Below, piece by piece: positions 43,035 through 51,523 of a stretch of 64,000 nt of DNA. Position 1 is the first letter of the stretch; the number at the start of each line of letters is the position of its first letter. The notes beneath the pieces are model-generated. The model saw only the letters and a program-made list of their open reading frames with translations, had not been told where the DNA came from and made no database searches. The position numbers were made by a program, and so were the translations under genes. The stretch is taken from assembly GCA_944322285.1 (NCBI GenBank), contig CALUOR010000012.1, forward strand, positions 21,061-85,060. Direction: 5' to 3'. The DNA is from an uncultured Bacteroides sp. GTDB lineage: Bacteria; Bacteroidota; Bacteroidia; Bacteroidales; Bacteroidaceae.

Positions 43035-43472
43035 TTACTCATCAATATCTATCAATTCTCCTTTCTTGTTGAATGTCAGTTCTAGGCCGTTGTTTAGTTC
43101 CACTTCTACTTCGCCCCGGTCGCGCTCAATCTTGTGGTAGGTCACACCTGGATATTGGGCTTCTACGAATTGTCTGATGTAGTCTGGCACCAAAACTTCA
43201 GGTATGATGTTGCGTTTGCCGTCCACTTCTTCCCAGTTTCCTTTTCCGTCAAATTCTATCTTTGTGCGGTCGGTCATGACTACTTCGTACTTCTTGGACA
43301 GAAACTCACTCTCCACCTTTATGTAGGAAATCTGTTTGTCGCTGAAATACTGCTTCAGGAAAGTTTGTGCCGCGGCAGGCAGTTCCTTGGGATTCATAGT
43401 TATCACATCGCGGGCACACGACATTTGTACAGCTACCACCATTGCTACTAACGCTACAATAATCTTCTTCAT
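43035..43472 (-). CDS. PepSY-like (DUF2874) secreted protein
   Basis: 145 residues with a signal peptide (about 1-20). Two related halves follow, each with a PepSY-like beta/alpha unit: LPAAAQTFLKQYFSDKQI, YEVVMTDRTKIEFDGKGNWE, then VPDYIRQFVEAQYPGVTY and VEVELNNGLELTFNKKGELI. This is the PF11396/DUF2874 pattern, related in fold to beta-lactamase-inhibitor proteins. Function unknown; periplasmic location is inferred from the signal. It stands alone. Confidence 0.85.
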   Translation of the reverse strand: MKKIIVALVAMVVAVQMSCARDVITMNPKELPAAAQTFLKQYFSDKQISYIKVESEFLSKKYEVVMTDRTKIEFDGKGNWEEVDGKRNIIPEVLVPDYIRQFVEAQYPGVTYHKIERDRGEVEVELNNGLELTFNKKGELIDIDE

Positions 43473-43596
43473 ATTTTCAGTGTTTTTAAAGTGTTATCGT
43501 AGTGCAAAGGTAGGGGGGTAATTTGGGAATAAAATGGGAAAAACGGGACAATGCGCCCCGTCTTTCCTCCATTTTAACTTTTTGTAAGAATGGGCT

Positions 43597-45588
43597 TTAC
43601 AGCGGTATATATTCCACGAAGGCTTCCATGGCTTCGTAGCTGGCCAAGCCCAATTTATTGTAGAGGTTGGCGGTGCCGCGGTTGCGGTCCTCGCTGCGTT
43701 GCCAGAAGAGGCGCTCGTCGTTACCCAGGAAGGGAGCGCTTTCCATTTGGCTCTGGTGCTTCAGGATGGCGTTACGCTTGGCGCGGAGTTCTTCGGGGCT
43801 GATGGGAACGGCCATTTCGATGTTTTCTATTTCCCACTCGGCCCATGCGCCGCGGTACATCCAGATGCGGCAGTCTTTCAGCCATTCGGCACCTTCTTCC
43901 TTCTCCAAGTCGATGGCGGCAAATACGGCGTCGGTGCAGACGCGGTGCGTACCGTGCGGGTCGGCCAGGTCGCCGGCCACGAATATCTGGTGCGGGCGTA
44001 CTTCGCGCATCAGGTTGCGCACAATCTCCACATCGGCTTCGCTGATGGGATTCTTCTTTATTTTACCGGTCTCGTAGAAAGGCAAGTCGAGGAAGTGGCA
44101 GTGGTCCAATGGGATGTTGTTGTACGTGCAGGCGGTTCGTGCCTCGCCGCGACGTATCAAGCCTTTGATGGTCAGGATGTCGCGGGTGTCCATGTCGCCG
44201 TCTTTCTTCTCACGGAGATATTTGCGTATCTCGGCATACTTGTTCTTGATGACTTCATCGGCGTTGTCGTTGAACAACTGGTTGAAGCCGTTGATGAAGT
44301 GCAGGAAGCGTACGACCTCTTCATCGCCCACGGCAATGTTTCCGCTGGTCTCGTAGGCGACATGCACATCGTGCCCTTGTTCAACCAGACGGCGGATGGT
44401 GCCACCCATGGAGATAACATCGTCATCGGGATGAGGCGAGAATACAATGACGCGTTTGGGGTAAGGCGTGGCACGTTCGGGACGGTAAGTGTCATCTGCA
44501 TTCGGCTTGCCGCCCGGCCATCCGGTAATGGTATGTTGCAGGTCGTTGAATATCTTGATGTTGACGTTGTAGGCCGAGCCGTAGAGTGCCAACAGTTCAC
44601 TCAAACCGTTCTCGTTATAGTCCTTGTTAGTCAGTTTCAAGATGGGCTTTCCCGTCAGTTGGCACAGCCATACGATGGCACTGCGGATCAGTTTGTCGTT
44701 CCATTCGCACGAAGTCACCAGCCAGGGACGCTGGATGCGGGTCAGATTGGCGGCGGCCGAGAGGTCTACCACGATGTGGGCGTTATTGTGCGTTTGCAGG
44801 TAAGAGGCGGGGATGGTGTCGGTGATGTTGCCTTCCACACATTCTTTAATCATTTGCGCTTTTTCCTCGCCCCATGCCATCAGGAACACTTTCTTGGCCG
44901 CCAGGATGGTAGATACGCCCATGGTGATGGAACTGATGGGAGTGGCGTCGATGGTACCGAAGAGTTTGGCGGCGTCGTTACGTGAGTCGTTGTCCAGCAG
45001 GATGAGGCGGGTCGTGGAGTTCAGGCGCGAGCCCGGTTCGTTGAAACCGATGTTGCCCAGCCGTCCGATGCCAAGCAGGGCGATGTCAATTCCTCCGAAG
45101 CTCTCGATGCGTTGCTCGTAGAGACGGCAGTATTCGAAGATGGTATCCTTGGCGATGGTCCCGTCCGGTGAGAATATGTTTTGCCGGTCAATGTCCACAT
45201 GGTCCAACAGCATTTCCTTCAGTGCGTTGAGATTGCTGTTCACGGCATCAGGTGCTAAAGGATAGTATTCGTATAGGTTGAAGATGATGACATTGCGGAA
45301 GCTCAATCCTTCTTCTTGATGCATGCGTATCAGGGCGGAGTAGACATTGCGCGGGGAGTTGCCTCCGGGTAGGGCCAGCACGCAGAATCGTCCGGCTTTC
45401 TGCTTGTCGCGTATGGTTTGGGCAATTTCGCGCGCTATTTGGTCGGCTCCTTCTTCCGGTGTTTCGTAGATGTCGGTGGGAACTTTTTCCAGTCTTGTCA
45501 ATACGGAACGCTCGAAGGCATTCTCTGGCCGGTAATAGCGGGTTGATACCCGGTTCAGCGTGATTTGGGAACTTAAATTGGTTTTCAT
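43597..45588 (-). CDS. nagB: NagB-like / PIG-L deacetylase fusion protein
   Basis: 663 residues. Residues 55-300 follow the glucosamine-6-phosphate deaminase fold (LALPGGNSPRNVYSALIRMH, NIGFNEPGS, ITMGVSTILAAKKVF). The C-terminal half (about 370-640) is a PIG-L/LmbE zinc deacetylase with PHPDDD and DPHGTH metal ligands. Compared with E. coli NagB, Asp72 (MDEY) is Tyr (LYEY), Asp141 and His143 (NDGHI) are Leu and Asn (RLGNI), and only Glu148 is kept, so deaminase activity is doubtful. The fusion is seen in other Bacteroides. It is divergent from two nagA genes and probably acts on an amino-sugar phosphate or GlcNAc conjugate. Confidence 0.85.
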   Translation of the reverse strand: MKTNLSSQITLNRVSTRYYRPENAFERSVLTRLEKVPTDIYETPEEGADQIAREIAQTIRDKQKAGRFCVLALPGGNSPRNVYSALIRMHQEEGLSFRNVIIFNLYEYYPLAPDAVNSNLNALKEMLLDHVDIDRQNIFSPDGTIAKDTIFEYCRLYEQRIESFGGIDIALLGIGRLGNIGFNEPGSRLNSTTRLILLDNDSRNDAAKLFGTIDATPISSITMGVSTILAAKKVFLMAWGEEKAQMIKECVEGNITDTIPASYLQTHNNAHIVVDLSAAANLTRIQRPWLVTSCEWNDKLIRSAIVWLCQLTGKPILKLTNKDYNENGLSELLALYGSAYNVNIKIFNDLQHTITGWPGGKPNADDTYRPERATPYPKRVIVFSPHPDDDVISMGGTIRRLVEQGHDVHVAYETSGNIAVGDEEVVRFLHFINGFNQLFNDNADEVIKNKYAEIRKYLREKKDGDMDTRDILTIKGLIRRGEARTACTYNNIPLDHCHFLDLPFYETGKIKKNPISEADVEIVRNLMREVRPHQIFVAGDLADPHGTHRVCTDAVFAAIDLEKEEGAEWLKDCRIWMYRGAWAEWEIENIEMAVPISPEELRAKRNAILKHQSQMESAPFLGNDERLFWQRSEDRNRGTANLYNKLGLASYEAMEAFVEYIPL

Positions 45589-45698
45589 AATGTATAATTT
45601 ATATTGTATCTGTTTGCAAATATACTATTTTTTCCTTTTTGCAAAGCTTTTCTACCGGGATAATTTGCCGTGTTTCAATGTTGAAGTATAGCTTATGG

Positions 45699-45763
45699 CA
45701 ATGCGAGACTTTGTCCGTGTCAATGCGAGACTTTGTCCGTGTCAATGCGAAGCTTTGTGCCTT
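45699..45763. repeat. Three tandem 22-bp repeats between nagB and nagA
   Basis: Units caatgcgagactttgtccgt plus gt start at 45699 and 45721, exact copies; a third, diverged unit starts at 45743. It sits mid-way in the 325-base divergent gap 45589-45913, which otherwise holds promoters and no gene. Confidence 0.85.
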
Positions 45764-45863
45764 GCTTCTCCACGTTGTTTTGTCTTGTGGATATTTTGTA
45801 ATAATTAACTCTTCCCGACCAATTTTATCGGATTGCAGAATGAATACTTCATGAGTTATTCTG

Positions 45864-45871
45864 TAATTTTG
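45864..45871 (+). promoter_or_regulatory. Candidate -7 box of the nagA genes
   Basis: TAATTTTG fits TAnnTTTG, 43 bases before the ATG at 45914. No -33 box at the normal distance is evident. Confidence 0.45.
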
Positions 45872-45913
45872 CGGCAAAATAGAGAAACAATAAATCTTCA
45901 TCTAATAATATAT

Positions 45914-47080
45914 ATGTTGACACAAATCTTTAACGCTCGTATTCTTACTCCTCAAGGCTGGCTCAAGAATGGTTCTGTCCTGATAAGAGACAATAAAATT
46001 CTTGAAGTGACCAATTGCGATCTGCCTGTCGTGGGAGCTACGCTGATAGACGCGCAGGGAATGTACATTGTTCCCGGTGGAGTGGAAATTCATGTACACG
46101 GAGGCGGAGGCCGTGACTTTATGGAAGGCAGTGAAGACGCTTTCCGCGCAGCCATCAAGGCACACATGCAGCATGGCACGACCAGTATTTTCCCCACTTT
46201 GTCCTCGTCCACCATACCGATGATAAGGGCCGCCGCGGCCACTACCGAGAAGCTGATGGCAGAGCCGGATACTCCCGTGCTGGGACTTCACTTGGAGGGA
46301 CATTATTTTAATATGAAAATGGCCGGCGGACAGATGCCGGAGAATATCAAGGACCCCGACCCGGAGGAATACATTCCCTTGTTGGAGGAGACCCATTGCA
46401 TCAAGCGTTGGGACGCCGCTCCGGAGTTGCCGGGTGCCATGCAGTTTGCCAAATATGTTACCTCCAAAGGTGTGCTGGCTGCTGCTGGACATACGCAGGC
46501 CGAATTTGAGGACATCTATACAGGATATTATGCGGGATATACTCATGCCACTCATTTCTATAACGCCATGCCCGGATTCCATAAGCGCCGCGGATATAAG
46601 TACGAAGGCACGGTGGAAAGCATTTACCTCATGGAAGACATGACGGTGGAAGTGGTTGCCGACGGAATACACGTGCCGCCGACAATCCTGAAGCTCGTAT
46701 ATAAAATAAAAGGTGTGGAGAAGACCGCGCTGATTACCGATGCGTTGGCTTGTGCCGCAAGTGACAGCAAAGAGGCGTTCGACCCGCGTGTCATCATCGA
46801 AGACGGCGTTTGTAAGTTGGCCGACCGCTCGGCATTGGCCGGAAGCATCGCCACGATGGACCGTCTGATACGCACCATGGTTCAGAAGGCCGAAATACCT
46901 TTGGAAGATGCCGTGCGTATGGCTTCGGAGACTCCGGCACGCATTATGGGTGTGGCCGACCGGAAGGGTACGCTGGAGAAAGGAAAGGATGCCGATATTC
47001 TTGCATTGGACGATGACTTGAATGTACGCGCCGTATGGGCAATGGGCAAGATAGTAGAAGGCACCAATACATTATTCTAA
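45914..47080 (+). CDS. nagA: N-acetylglucosamine-6-phosphate deacetylase, copy 1
   Basis: 388 residues of the amidohydrolase family, removing acetate from GlcNAc-6-P. Metal and catalytic blocks are EIHVHGGGGRDF (His pair), LHLEGHYFN (Glu ligand), AAAGHTQAEF and YTHATHFYNAMPGFHKR (His ligands), and ALITDAL (catalytic Asp). The usual LEGP is LEGH here. It begins at the ATG at 45914 (MLTQIFNARI); the open frame from 45833 extends into the promoter. A second, similar nagA follows after 21 bases. The divergent NagB-like fusion lies upstream; together they suggest amino-sugar catabolism or recycling. Confidence 0.92.
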   Translation: MLTQIFNARILTPQGWLKNGSVLIRDNKILEVTNCDLPVVGATLIDAQGMYIVPGGVEIHVHGGGGRDFMEGSEDAFRAAIKAHMQHGTTSIFPTLSSSTIPMIRAAAATTEKLMAEPDTPVLGLHLEGHYFNMKMAGGQMPENIKDPDPEEYIPLLEETHCIKRWDAAPELPGAMQFAKYVTSKGVLAAAGHTQAEFEDIYTGYYAGYTHATHFYNAMPGFHKRRGYKYEGTVESIYLMEDMTVEVVADGIHVPPTILKLVYKIKGVEKTALITDALACAASDSKEAFDPRVIIEDGVCKLADRSALAGSIATMDRLIRTMVQKAEIPLEDAVRMASETPARIMGVADRKGTLEKGKDADILALDDDLNVRAVWAMGKIVEGTNTLF

Positions 47081-47101
47081 GAACAATAAATGCGAAAGAT
47101 T

Positions 47102-48271
47102 ATGCTGACACAAATCATAAACGGTCATATCCTTACGCCGCAGGGCTGGCTGAAAGACGGCTCTGTCCTTATCAGTGACGGGAAAATACTGGAAGTAACC
47201 AACAGCGACCTCGCCGTTATCGGCGCAAAGGTCATCGATGCAAAGGGAATGTTCATCGTTCCGGGATTCATATCCATGCACAGTCACGGAGGAGGTGGAC
47301 GCGATTTTACCGAAGCGACTCCCGATGCCTTTGAAACCATTGTGCAGGCCCATCTGAAGCATGGTGCCACTACGATATTCCCAACGTTGTCATCCACTAC
47401 CTTTGACGTGCTCCGACAGGCGGTAGTCACGTGTGACGAACTGATGAAACAACCGGACAGCATCGTGCAGGGAATCCATATCGAAGGCCCTTATTTGAAT
47501 AAGAACATGGCAGGTGCCCAGTGGGGGGATTATCTGAAAGACCCAGATGCGGAAGAATATATTCCTCTGCTGGAAAGCACACGTTGCATCAAGCGGTGGG
47601 ACATCAGCCCGGAACTTCCCGGTGCGCATGACTTCGCTCGTTATACCTCTTCGCATGGAGTGCTGACCGCCATCACGCATACCGAAGCGGAATTTCCCGA
47701 AATAAAGGCGGCTTTTGAAGCCGGATTTACTCATGCGGCTCATTTCTATAACGCCATGCCGGGCTTCCACAAGCGTCGTGAATATAAATATGAAGGGACG
47801 GTGGAGAGTGTTTACCTGATGGATGACATGAGTGTGGAGGTCATTGCCGATGGTGTACATCTTCCCGCCACCATCTTGAAGCTGGTCTACCGACTGAAAG
47901 GCGTGGAGCGGACTTGCCTGGTTACAGATGCGTTGAAATATGCCGCTTATGAAGGTGGAGCCATTGATGACCCGCGCTATGTGATTGAAGACGGTGTATG
48001 TAAGCTGGCCGACCATCAGTCGTTGGCCGGAAGCATCGCCACCATGGACAAGCTGGTGCAGACCGTAGTAAAGAAAGCGGGCATACCATTGGCCGATGCT
48101 GTGCGTATGGCATCCGAAACTCCGGCACGGATTATTGGTGTGGCCGACCGCAAAGGAACGCTTCAGAAGAGGAAAGACGCAGACATTGTGATTCTGGACA
48201 ACGATACGAACGTGCGTTGTGTATTCTCATACGGAAAGATTGTAGAAGGAACAAACACGATGATTCACTAA
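47102..48271 (+). CDS. nagA: N-acetylglucosamine-6-phosphate deacetylase, copy 2
   Basis: 389 residues, about two-thirds identical to the preceding nagA over its whole length by inspection, so a tandem duplication. Blocks: SMHSHGGGGRDF, IHIEGPYLN, AITHTEAEFPE, FTHAAHFYNAMPGFHKR and CLVTDAL. It keeps the standard IEGP, unlike copy 1. I start at 47102 to match the start of copy 1 (MLTQI); the ATG at 47090 would add four residues. Ends just before a perfect bidirectional terminator. Confidence 0.92.
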   Translation: MLTQIINGHILTPQGWLKDGSVLISDGKILEVTNSDLAVIGAKVIDAKGMFIVPGFISMHSHGGGGRDFTEATPDAFETIVQAHLKHGATTIFPTLSSTTFDVLRQAVVTCDELMKQPDSIVQGIHIEGPYLNKNMAGAQWGDYLKDPDAEEYIPLLESTRCIKRWDISPELPGAHDFARYTSSHGVLTAITHTEAEFPEIKAAFEAGFTHAAHFYNAMPGFHKRREYKYEGTVESVYLMDDMSVEVIADGVHLPATILKLVYRLKGVERTCLVTDALKYAAYEGGAIDDPRYVIEDGVCKLADHQSLAGSIATMDKLVQTVVKKAGIPLADAVRMASETPARIIGVADRKGTLQKRKDADIVILDNDTNVRCVFSYGKIVEGTNTMIH

Positions 48272-48294
48272 TAATAAAAGAACCCTATAATAGC

Positions 48295-48335
48295 GGAAAA
48301 GGTCATTTGCTTACATACGGCAAATGACCTTTTCC
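48295..48335. terminator. Bidirectional terminator between nagA and lipA
   Basis: ggaaaaggtcatttgc (48295-48310) pairs perfectly with gcaaatgaccttttcc (48320-48335), 16 bp with a nine-base loop, between convergent genes. Confidence 0.92.
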
Positions 48336-48340
48336 TGTTT

Positions 48341-49210
48341 CTATGATGTCTTATCTGTTAGTTTCCTGAACGATTGGTCGGCATGGTAGGAGGAGCGCAC
48401 CAATGGTCCGCTCTCCACTTGCTCGAATCCTTTCTGCAATCCTATTTCCTTGTATCGCCGGAATTGTTCCGGTGTGACATATTCAGCCACTGGGTAATGA
48501 CGGTGCGAGGGTTGCAGATATTGGCCGATGGTCATAATTTGACAACCGGCTTGCAGGAGATCGTCCATCAATTCCTCTACTTCTGCGGGAGTCTCACCCA
48601 ATCCGACCATGATGCCCGACTTGGTCTTGATGCCGCTTTCGGCTATCTGTTGAAGTACTTTGAGGCTGGTATCATAACGGGCGGCACTGCGCACCAGCGG
48701 ACTGATGCGGCGTATGGTCTCCATGTTGTGCGCTATGATGTCCGGACTGGCTTCTATGACTTGTGCTATTAGTGCGGCACGACCTTGGAAGTCGGGAATG
48801 AGTACTTCGATGGTAGTATCCGGATTCATGCGCCTTACTTCTTGTATAGTGCTTGCCCAGTGTGAAGCACCCAAGTCGGGCAGGTCGTCACGGTCTACGG
48901 AGGTAATGACGGCATGCGAGAGCTTCATCAGTCGTACAGATTCGGCAACATGTGCCGGTTCCTTGGGATCGAGTGGCAGGGGACGCCCGGTAGGTGTGTT
49001 GCAGAACTTACAACTACGGGTGCAGATGCCTCCACCTATCATAAAAGTGGCGGTGCCCCGTCCCCAGCATTCGCCCATGTTGGGGCAACGCCCACTGCTG
49101 CAAATGGTGTGCAGGCAGTGGGACTCTACGATGCGTTTGGTCTCGGTGTAACGCTCGTTGGCGCCAATGTTTATCTTCAGCCATTCGGGCTTGCGTACTC
49201 TTTCTGCCAT
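48341..49210 (-). CDS. lipA: Lipoyl synthase
   Basis: 289 residues, radical-SAM enzyme inserting two sulfurs into octanoyl groups bound to lipoyl domains. The auxiliary cluster motif CSSGRCPNMGEC (CX4CX5C), the SAM cluster motif CTRSCKFC (CX3CX2C) and the C-terminal RSSYHA are all present. Length and motif order are canonical. It is four bases downstream of the DPP-IV-like gene on the same strand and ends at the shared terminator. Confidence 0.97.
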   Translation of the reverse strand: MAERVRKPEWLKINIGANERYTETKRIVESHCLHTICSSGRCPNMGECWGRGTATFMIGGGICTRSCKFCNTPTGRPLPLDPKEPAHVAESVRLMKLSHAVITSVDRDDLPDLGASHWASTIQEVRRMNPDTTIEVLIPDFQGRAALIAQVIEASPDIIAHNMETIRRISPLVRSAARYDTSLKVLQQIAESGIKTKSGIMVGLGETPAEVEELMDDLLQAGCQIMTIGQYLQPSHRHYPVAEYVTPEQFRRYKEIGLQKGFEQVESGPLVRSSYHADQSFRKLTDKTS

Positions 49211-49214
49211 TGTG

Positions 49215-51431
49215 CTATTTCAATTGTGTGTTGAAGAAGTCTGTCAGGCGAGTGTACAGATGCAGTCGCGTATTGCCGCCGAAGATGCTGTGGTTTCGGT
49301 TGGTGTATACCTGCATGTCGAATTGCTTGCCCAGTTGGACCAGATGCTCGGCATACTCGGCGCAGTTCTGGTAGTGCACATTGTCATCGGCCATGCCATG
49401 TACCAACAGCAGCCGACCATGCAGCTTGTCGGCGCGGGTGAAGGCCGATGAAGACTGATAGCCATCCGCATTCTCCTGCGGCGTGCGCATAAACCGTTCG
49501 CCATAGATGGTGTCGTAATAGTTCCAGTCGGTTACGGCCGCTACGGCCACGCCTGCCTTGAATACGGGTGTTCCCTCGCTCATGCTCATGATGGTCATGT
49601 ATCCGCCAAAGCTCCATCCCCAGATGCCGATGCGGTTTTTGTCCACGTAAGGCTGGCTGCCCATGTAGAGGGCTGTCTCCACCTGGTCGCGGGCTTCCTT
49701 GACTCCTAAGTTCAGGTAAGTGCACTTCTCGAAGTCGGCGCCACGTCCTCCGGTACCCCGTCCGTCCACACATACGATGATGTATCCTTGCGAGGCCATA
49801 TAGGTCTCCCAGCTGATACTGAAATTGTCCAGTACCTGTTGCGAGCCAGGTCCGCTGTATTGGTATTGGATGACAGGATATTTCTTGTCGGGAGTGAAGT
49901 TGGCTGGTTTCATCATCCACCCATTCAGTGTAGTACCGTCGGATGTCTGGAAGCTAAACAGCTCTTTTTGAGGCATGTCGTATGCCGCTAGTTTCTGCTT
50001 CAGTGCCTGATTGTCTTCCAGGGTAGTAAGCACTTCTCCTTTGCTGTTGTTCAGGGTGATAATCAGCGGCTCGTTCAGTGAGGTATAGCGGTTGAGGTAA
50101 TACTTCAGGTTGCTGCTGAACTGGGCGCTGTTTGTGCCTTGATTGGTGGATAGCTTGGTTTGCCGGCCTTTGCGGTCTGTTTTGTAGACGGCAGTGTACT
50201 GCGGCCCTTCAGCGTTGGCGGTGTAGTAGAAAGAGCCGTCCTTGGGGTCGTAGCCTAAGAAGCTCTTTACTTCGTAGTTGCCCGAAGTGATTTGCTTGGC
50301 CAGACTGCCCGTCATGTTATACCAGTAGAGGTGATTGAAGCCGCTCCGTTCGCTGACAAAGCTGAAGTGGTCCTCGTAGAAGATGATTTCATCGAACGTG
50401 CTTTCCTTGATGTACTTGTCGCTCTCATCGCGCAACATCAGTTTACATACCGTGCTGCGCGGATTGGCAAAGTACAGGTCGAGACGGTTCTGATGGCGGT
50501 TCAGTGTCAGGATGGCCAGTTTTTCGGGGTCCTTGGTGAAACGGATGCGGGGGATGTAACCGTCCTTGTCCATGGGCACGTCTATTTGGCGGGTTACTTT
50601 GCTCTTGATGTCGAACGTATGCACGCTGACTTGGGAGTTTCTTTCGCCCGTCTTCGGATACTTATAGGTGTAGGAACCCGGATATTTGGCGTAAGCCTCT
50701 ATACGTGGAGCATCGCCTGCAAATACCGGGAAGGTGTAGGAAGGCACTTCGCTTTCGTCCCAACGCACATAGGCCAGCATTTTGCTGTCCGCGCTGAACT
50801 CCAGGGCGCGGTTGTAGGCAAACTCTTCTTCATACACCCAGTCGGGGATGCCGTTCAGCACCTTGTTGCGCTCGCCGTCCTTGGTCACCTGACTCTCGCT
50901 GTTGCCATAGAGCAGCTTCACAAGGAAAATGTTGTTGTCACGCACAAAGGCCACCATGTTGCCATCGGGCGAGAATACCGGCACTTGCTGCGGCCCGCCG
51001 TCCGACAGGCGTTCCACCACGTTGTTTATTTTACCTTCGGAGTTACGCTTCAGGCTATATATATAATGTATGGCCGTATAGGAACGCCGGTAGATGGGGG
51101 TGGTCTCCGTAGCGATAAGCAGCTTGGAGCCATCGGGGGCAAAGCTGTAGCTGTCGAAGCGTTTGAAGGGGCAGTCGCGTGCGGTAGCCGCATCGAACAG
51201 CACTTCCACTTGTTTCCCTGTCTTGTAGGAGTACTTGATGACCTGTGTGCCTTGGGCGTTCATTTGGGAGTAATGTTCCCCGTCGCCCGGTATGGGGATG
51301 ACACCATATATATTATGTACACGGAAGCCTCCGGATACCACTTCTTTTAACGTCAGTTGTTGCTTGCCGCCTTGCGCGTACATCGTTAGGGTGAGCAGGC
51401 AGCAGAATAGGGTAAGAGTTATCTGTTTCAT
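49215..51431 (-). CDS. S9B dipeptidyl-peptidase IV-family protein, secreted
   Basis: 738 residues with a signal peptide (about 1-19). An eight-bladed propeller (about 40-470) includes the DPP-IV double-Glu motif DWVYEEEFAYNR. The alpha/beta hydrolase domain has the nucleophile Ser in GIWGWSFGGYM, Asp in HGMADDNVHYQN and His in NRNHSIFGG. It should remove X-Pro or X-Ala dipeptides in the periplasm or outside. Gut Bacteroides DPP-IV enzymes of this type have been reported to act on host peptides such as GLP-1. Length and catalytic order are normal. It lies four bases upstream of lipA on the - strand and probably shares its transcript. Confidence 0.95.
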   Translation of the reverse strand: MKQITLTLFCCLLTLTMYAQGGKQQLTLKEVVSGGFRVHNIYGVIPIPGDGEHYSQMNAQGTQVIKYSYKTGKQVEVLFDAATARDCPFKRFDSYSFAPDGSKLLIATETTPIYRRSYTAIHYIYSLKRNSEGKINNVVERLSDGGPQQVPVFSPDGNMVAFVRDNNIFLVKLLYGNSESQVTKDGERNKVLNGIPDWVYEEEFAYNRALEFSADSKMLAYVRWDESEVPSYTFPVFAGDAPRIEAYAKYPGSYTYKYPKTGERNSQVSVHTFDIKSKVTRQIDVPMDKDGYIPRIRFTKDPEKLAILTLNRHQNRLDLYFANPRSTVCKLMLRDESDKYIKESTFDEIIFYEDHFSFVSERSGFNHLYWYNMTGSLAKQITSGNYEVKSFLGYDPKDGSFYYTANAEGPQYTAVYKTDRKGRQTKLSTNQGTNSAQFSSNLKYYLNRYTSLNEPLIITLNNSKGEVLTTLEDNQALKQKLAAYDMPQKELFSFQTSDGTTLNGWMMKPANFTPDKKYPVIQYQYSGPGSQQVLDNFSISWETYMASQGYIIVCVDGRGTGGRGADFEKCTYLNLGVKEARDQVETALYMGSQPYVDKNRIGIWGWSFGGYMTIMSMSEGTPVFKAGVAVAAVTDWNYYDTIYGERFMRTPQENADGYQSSSAFTRADKLHGRLLLVHGMADDNVHYQNCAEYAEHLVQLGKQFDMQVYTNRNHSIFGGNTRLHLYTRLTDFFNTQLK

Positions 51432-51523
51432 GGTTTAAAGTTTTTTGTTATGGCCGCAAAGATACGATTTCTCTGTTATATTCATTCAGCATTTACAGGC
51501 AAAATAAGGAAATCGTCCTTGGT

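Noticed and set aside
43699-44985. 428-residue open frame opposite the NagB-PIG-L gene
   Set aside because: Shadow of a strongly supported gene.
50292-51350. 352-residue open frame opposite the DPP-IV gene
   Set aside because: Shadow of a gene with complete catalytic motifs.
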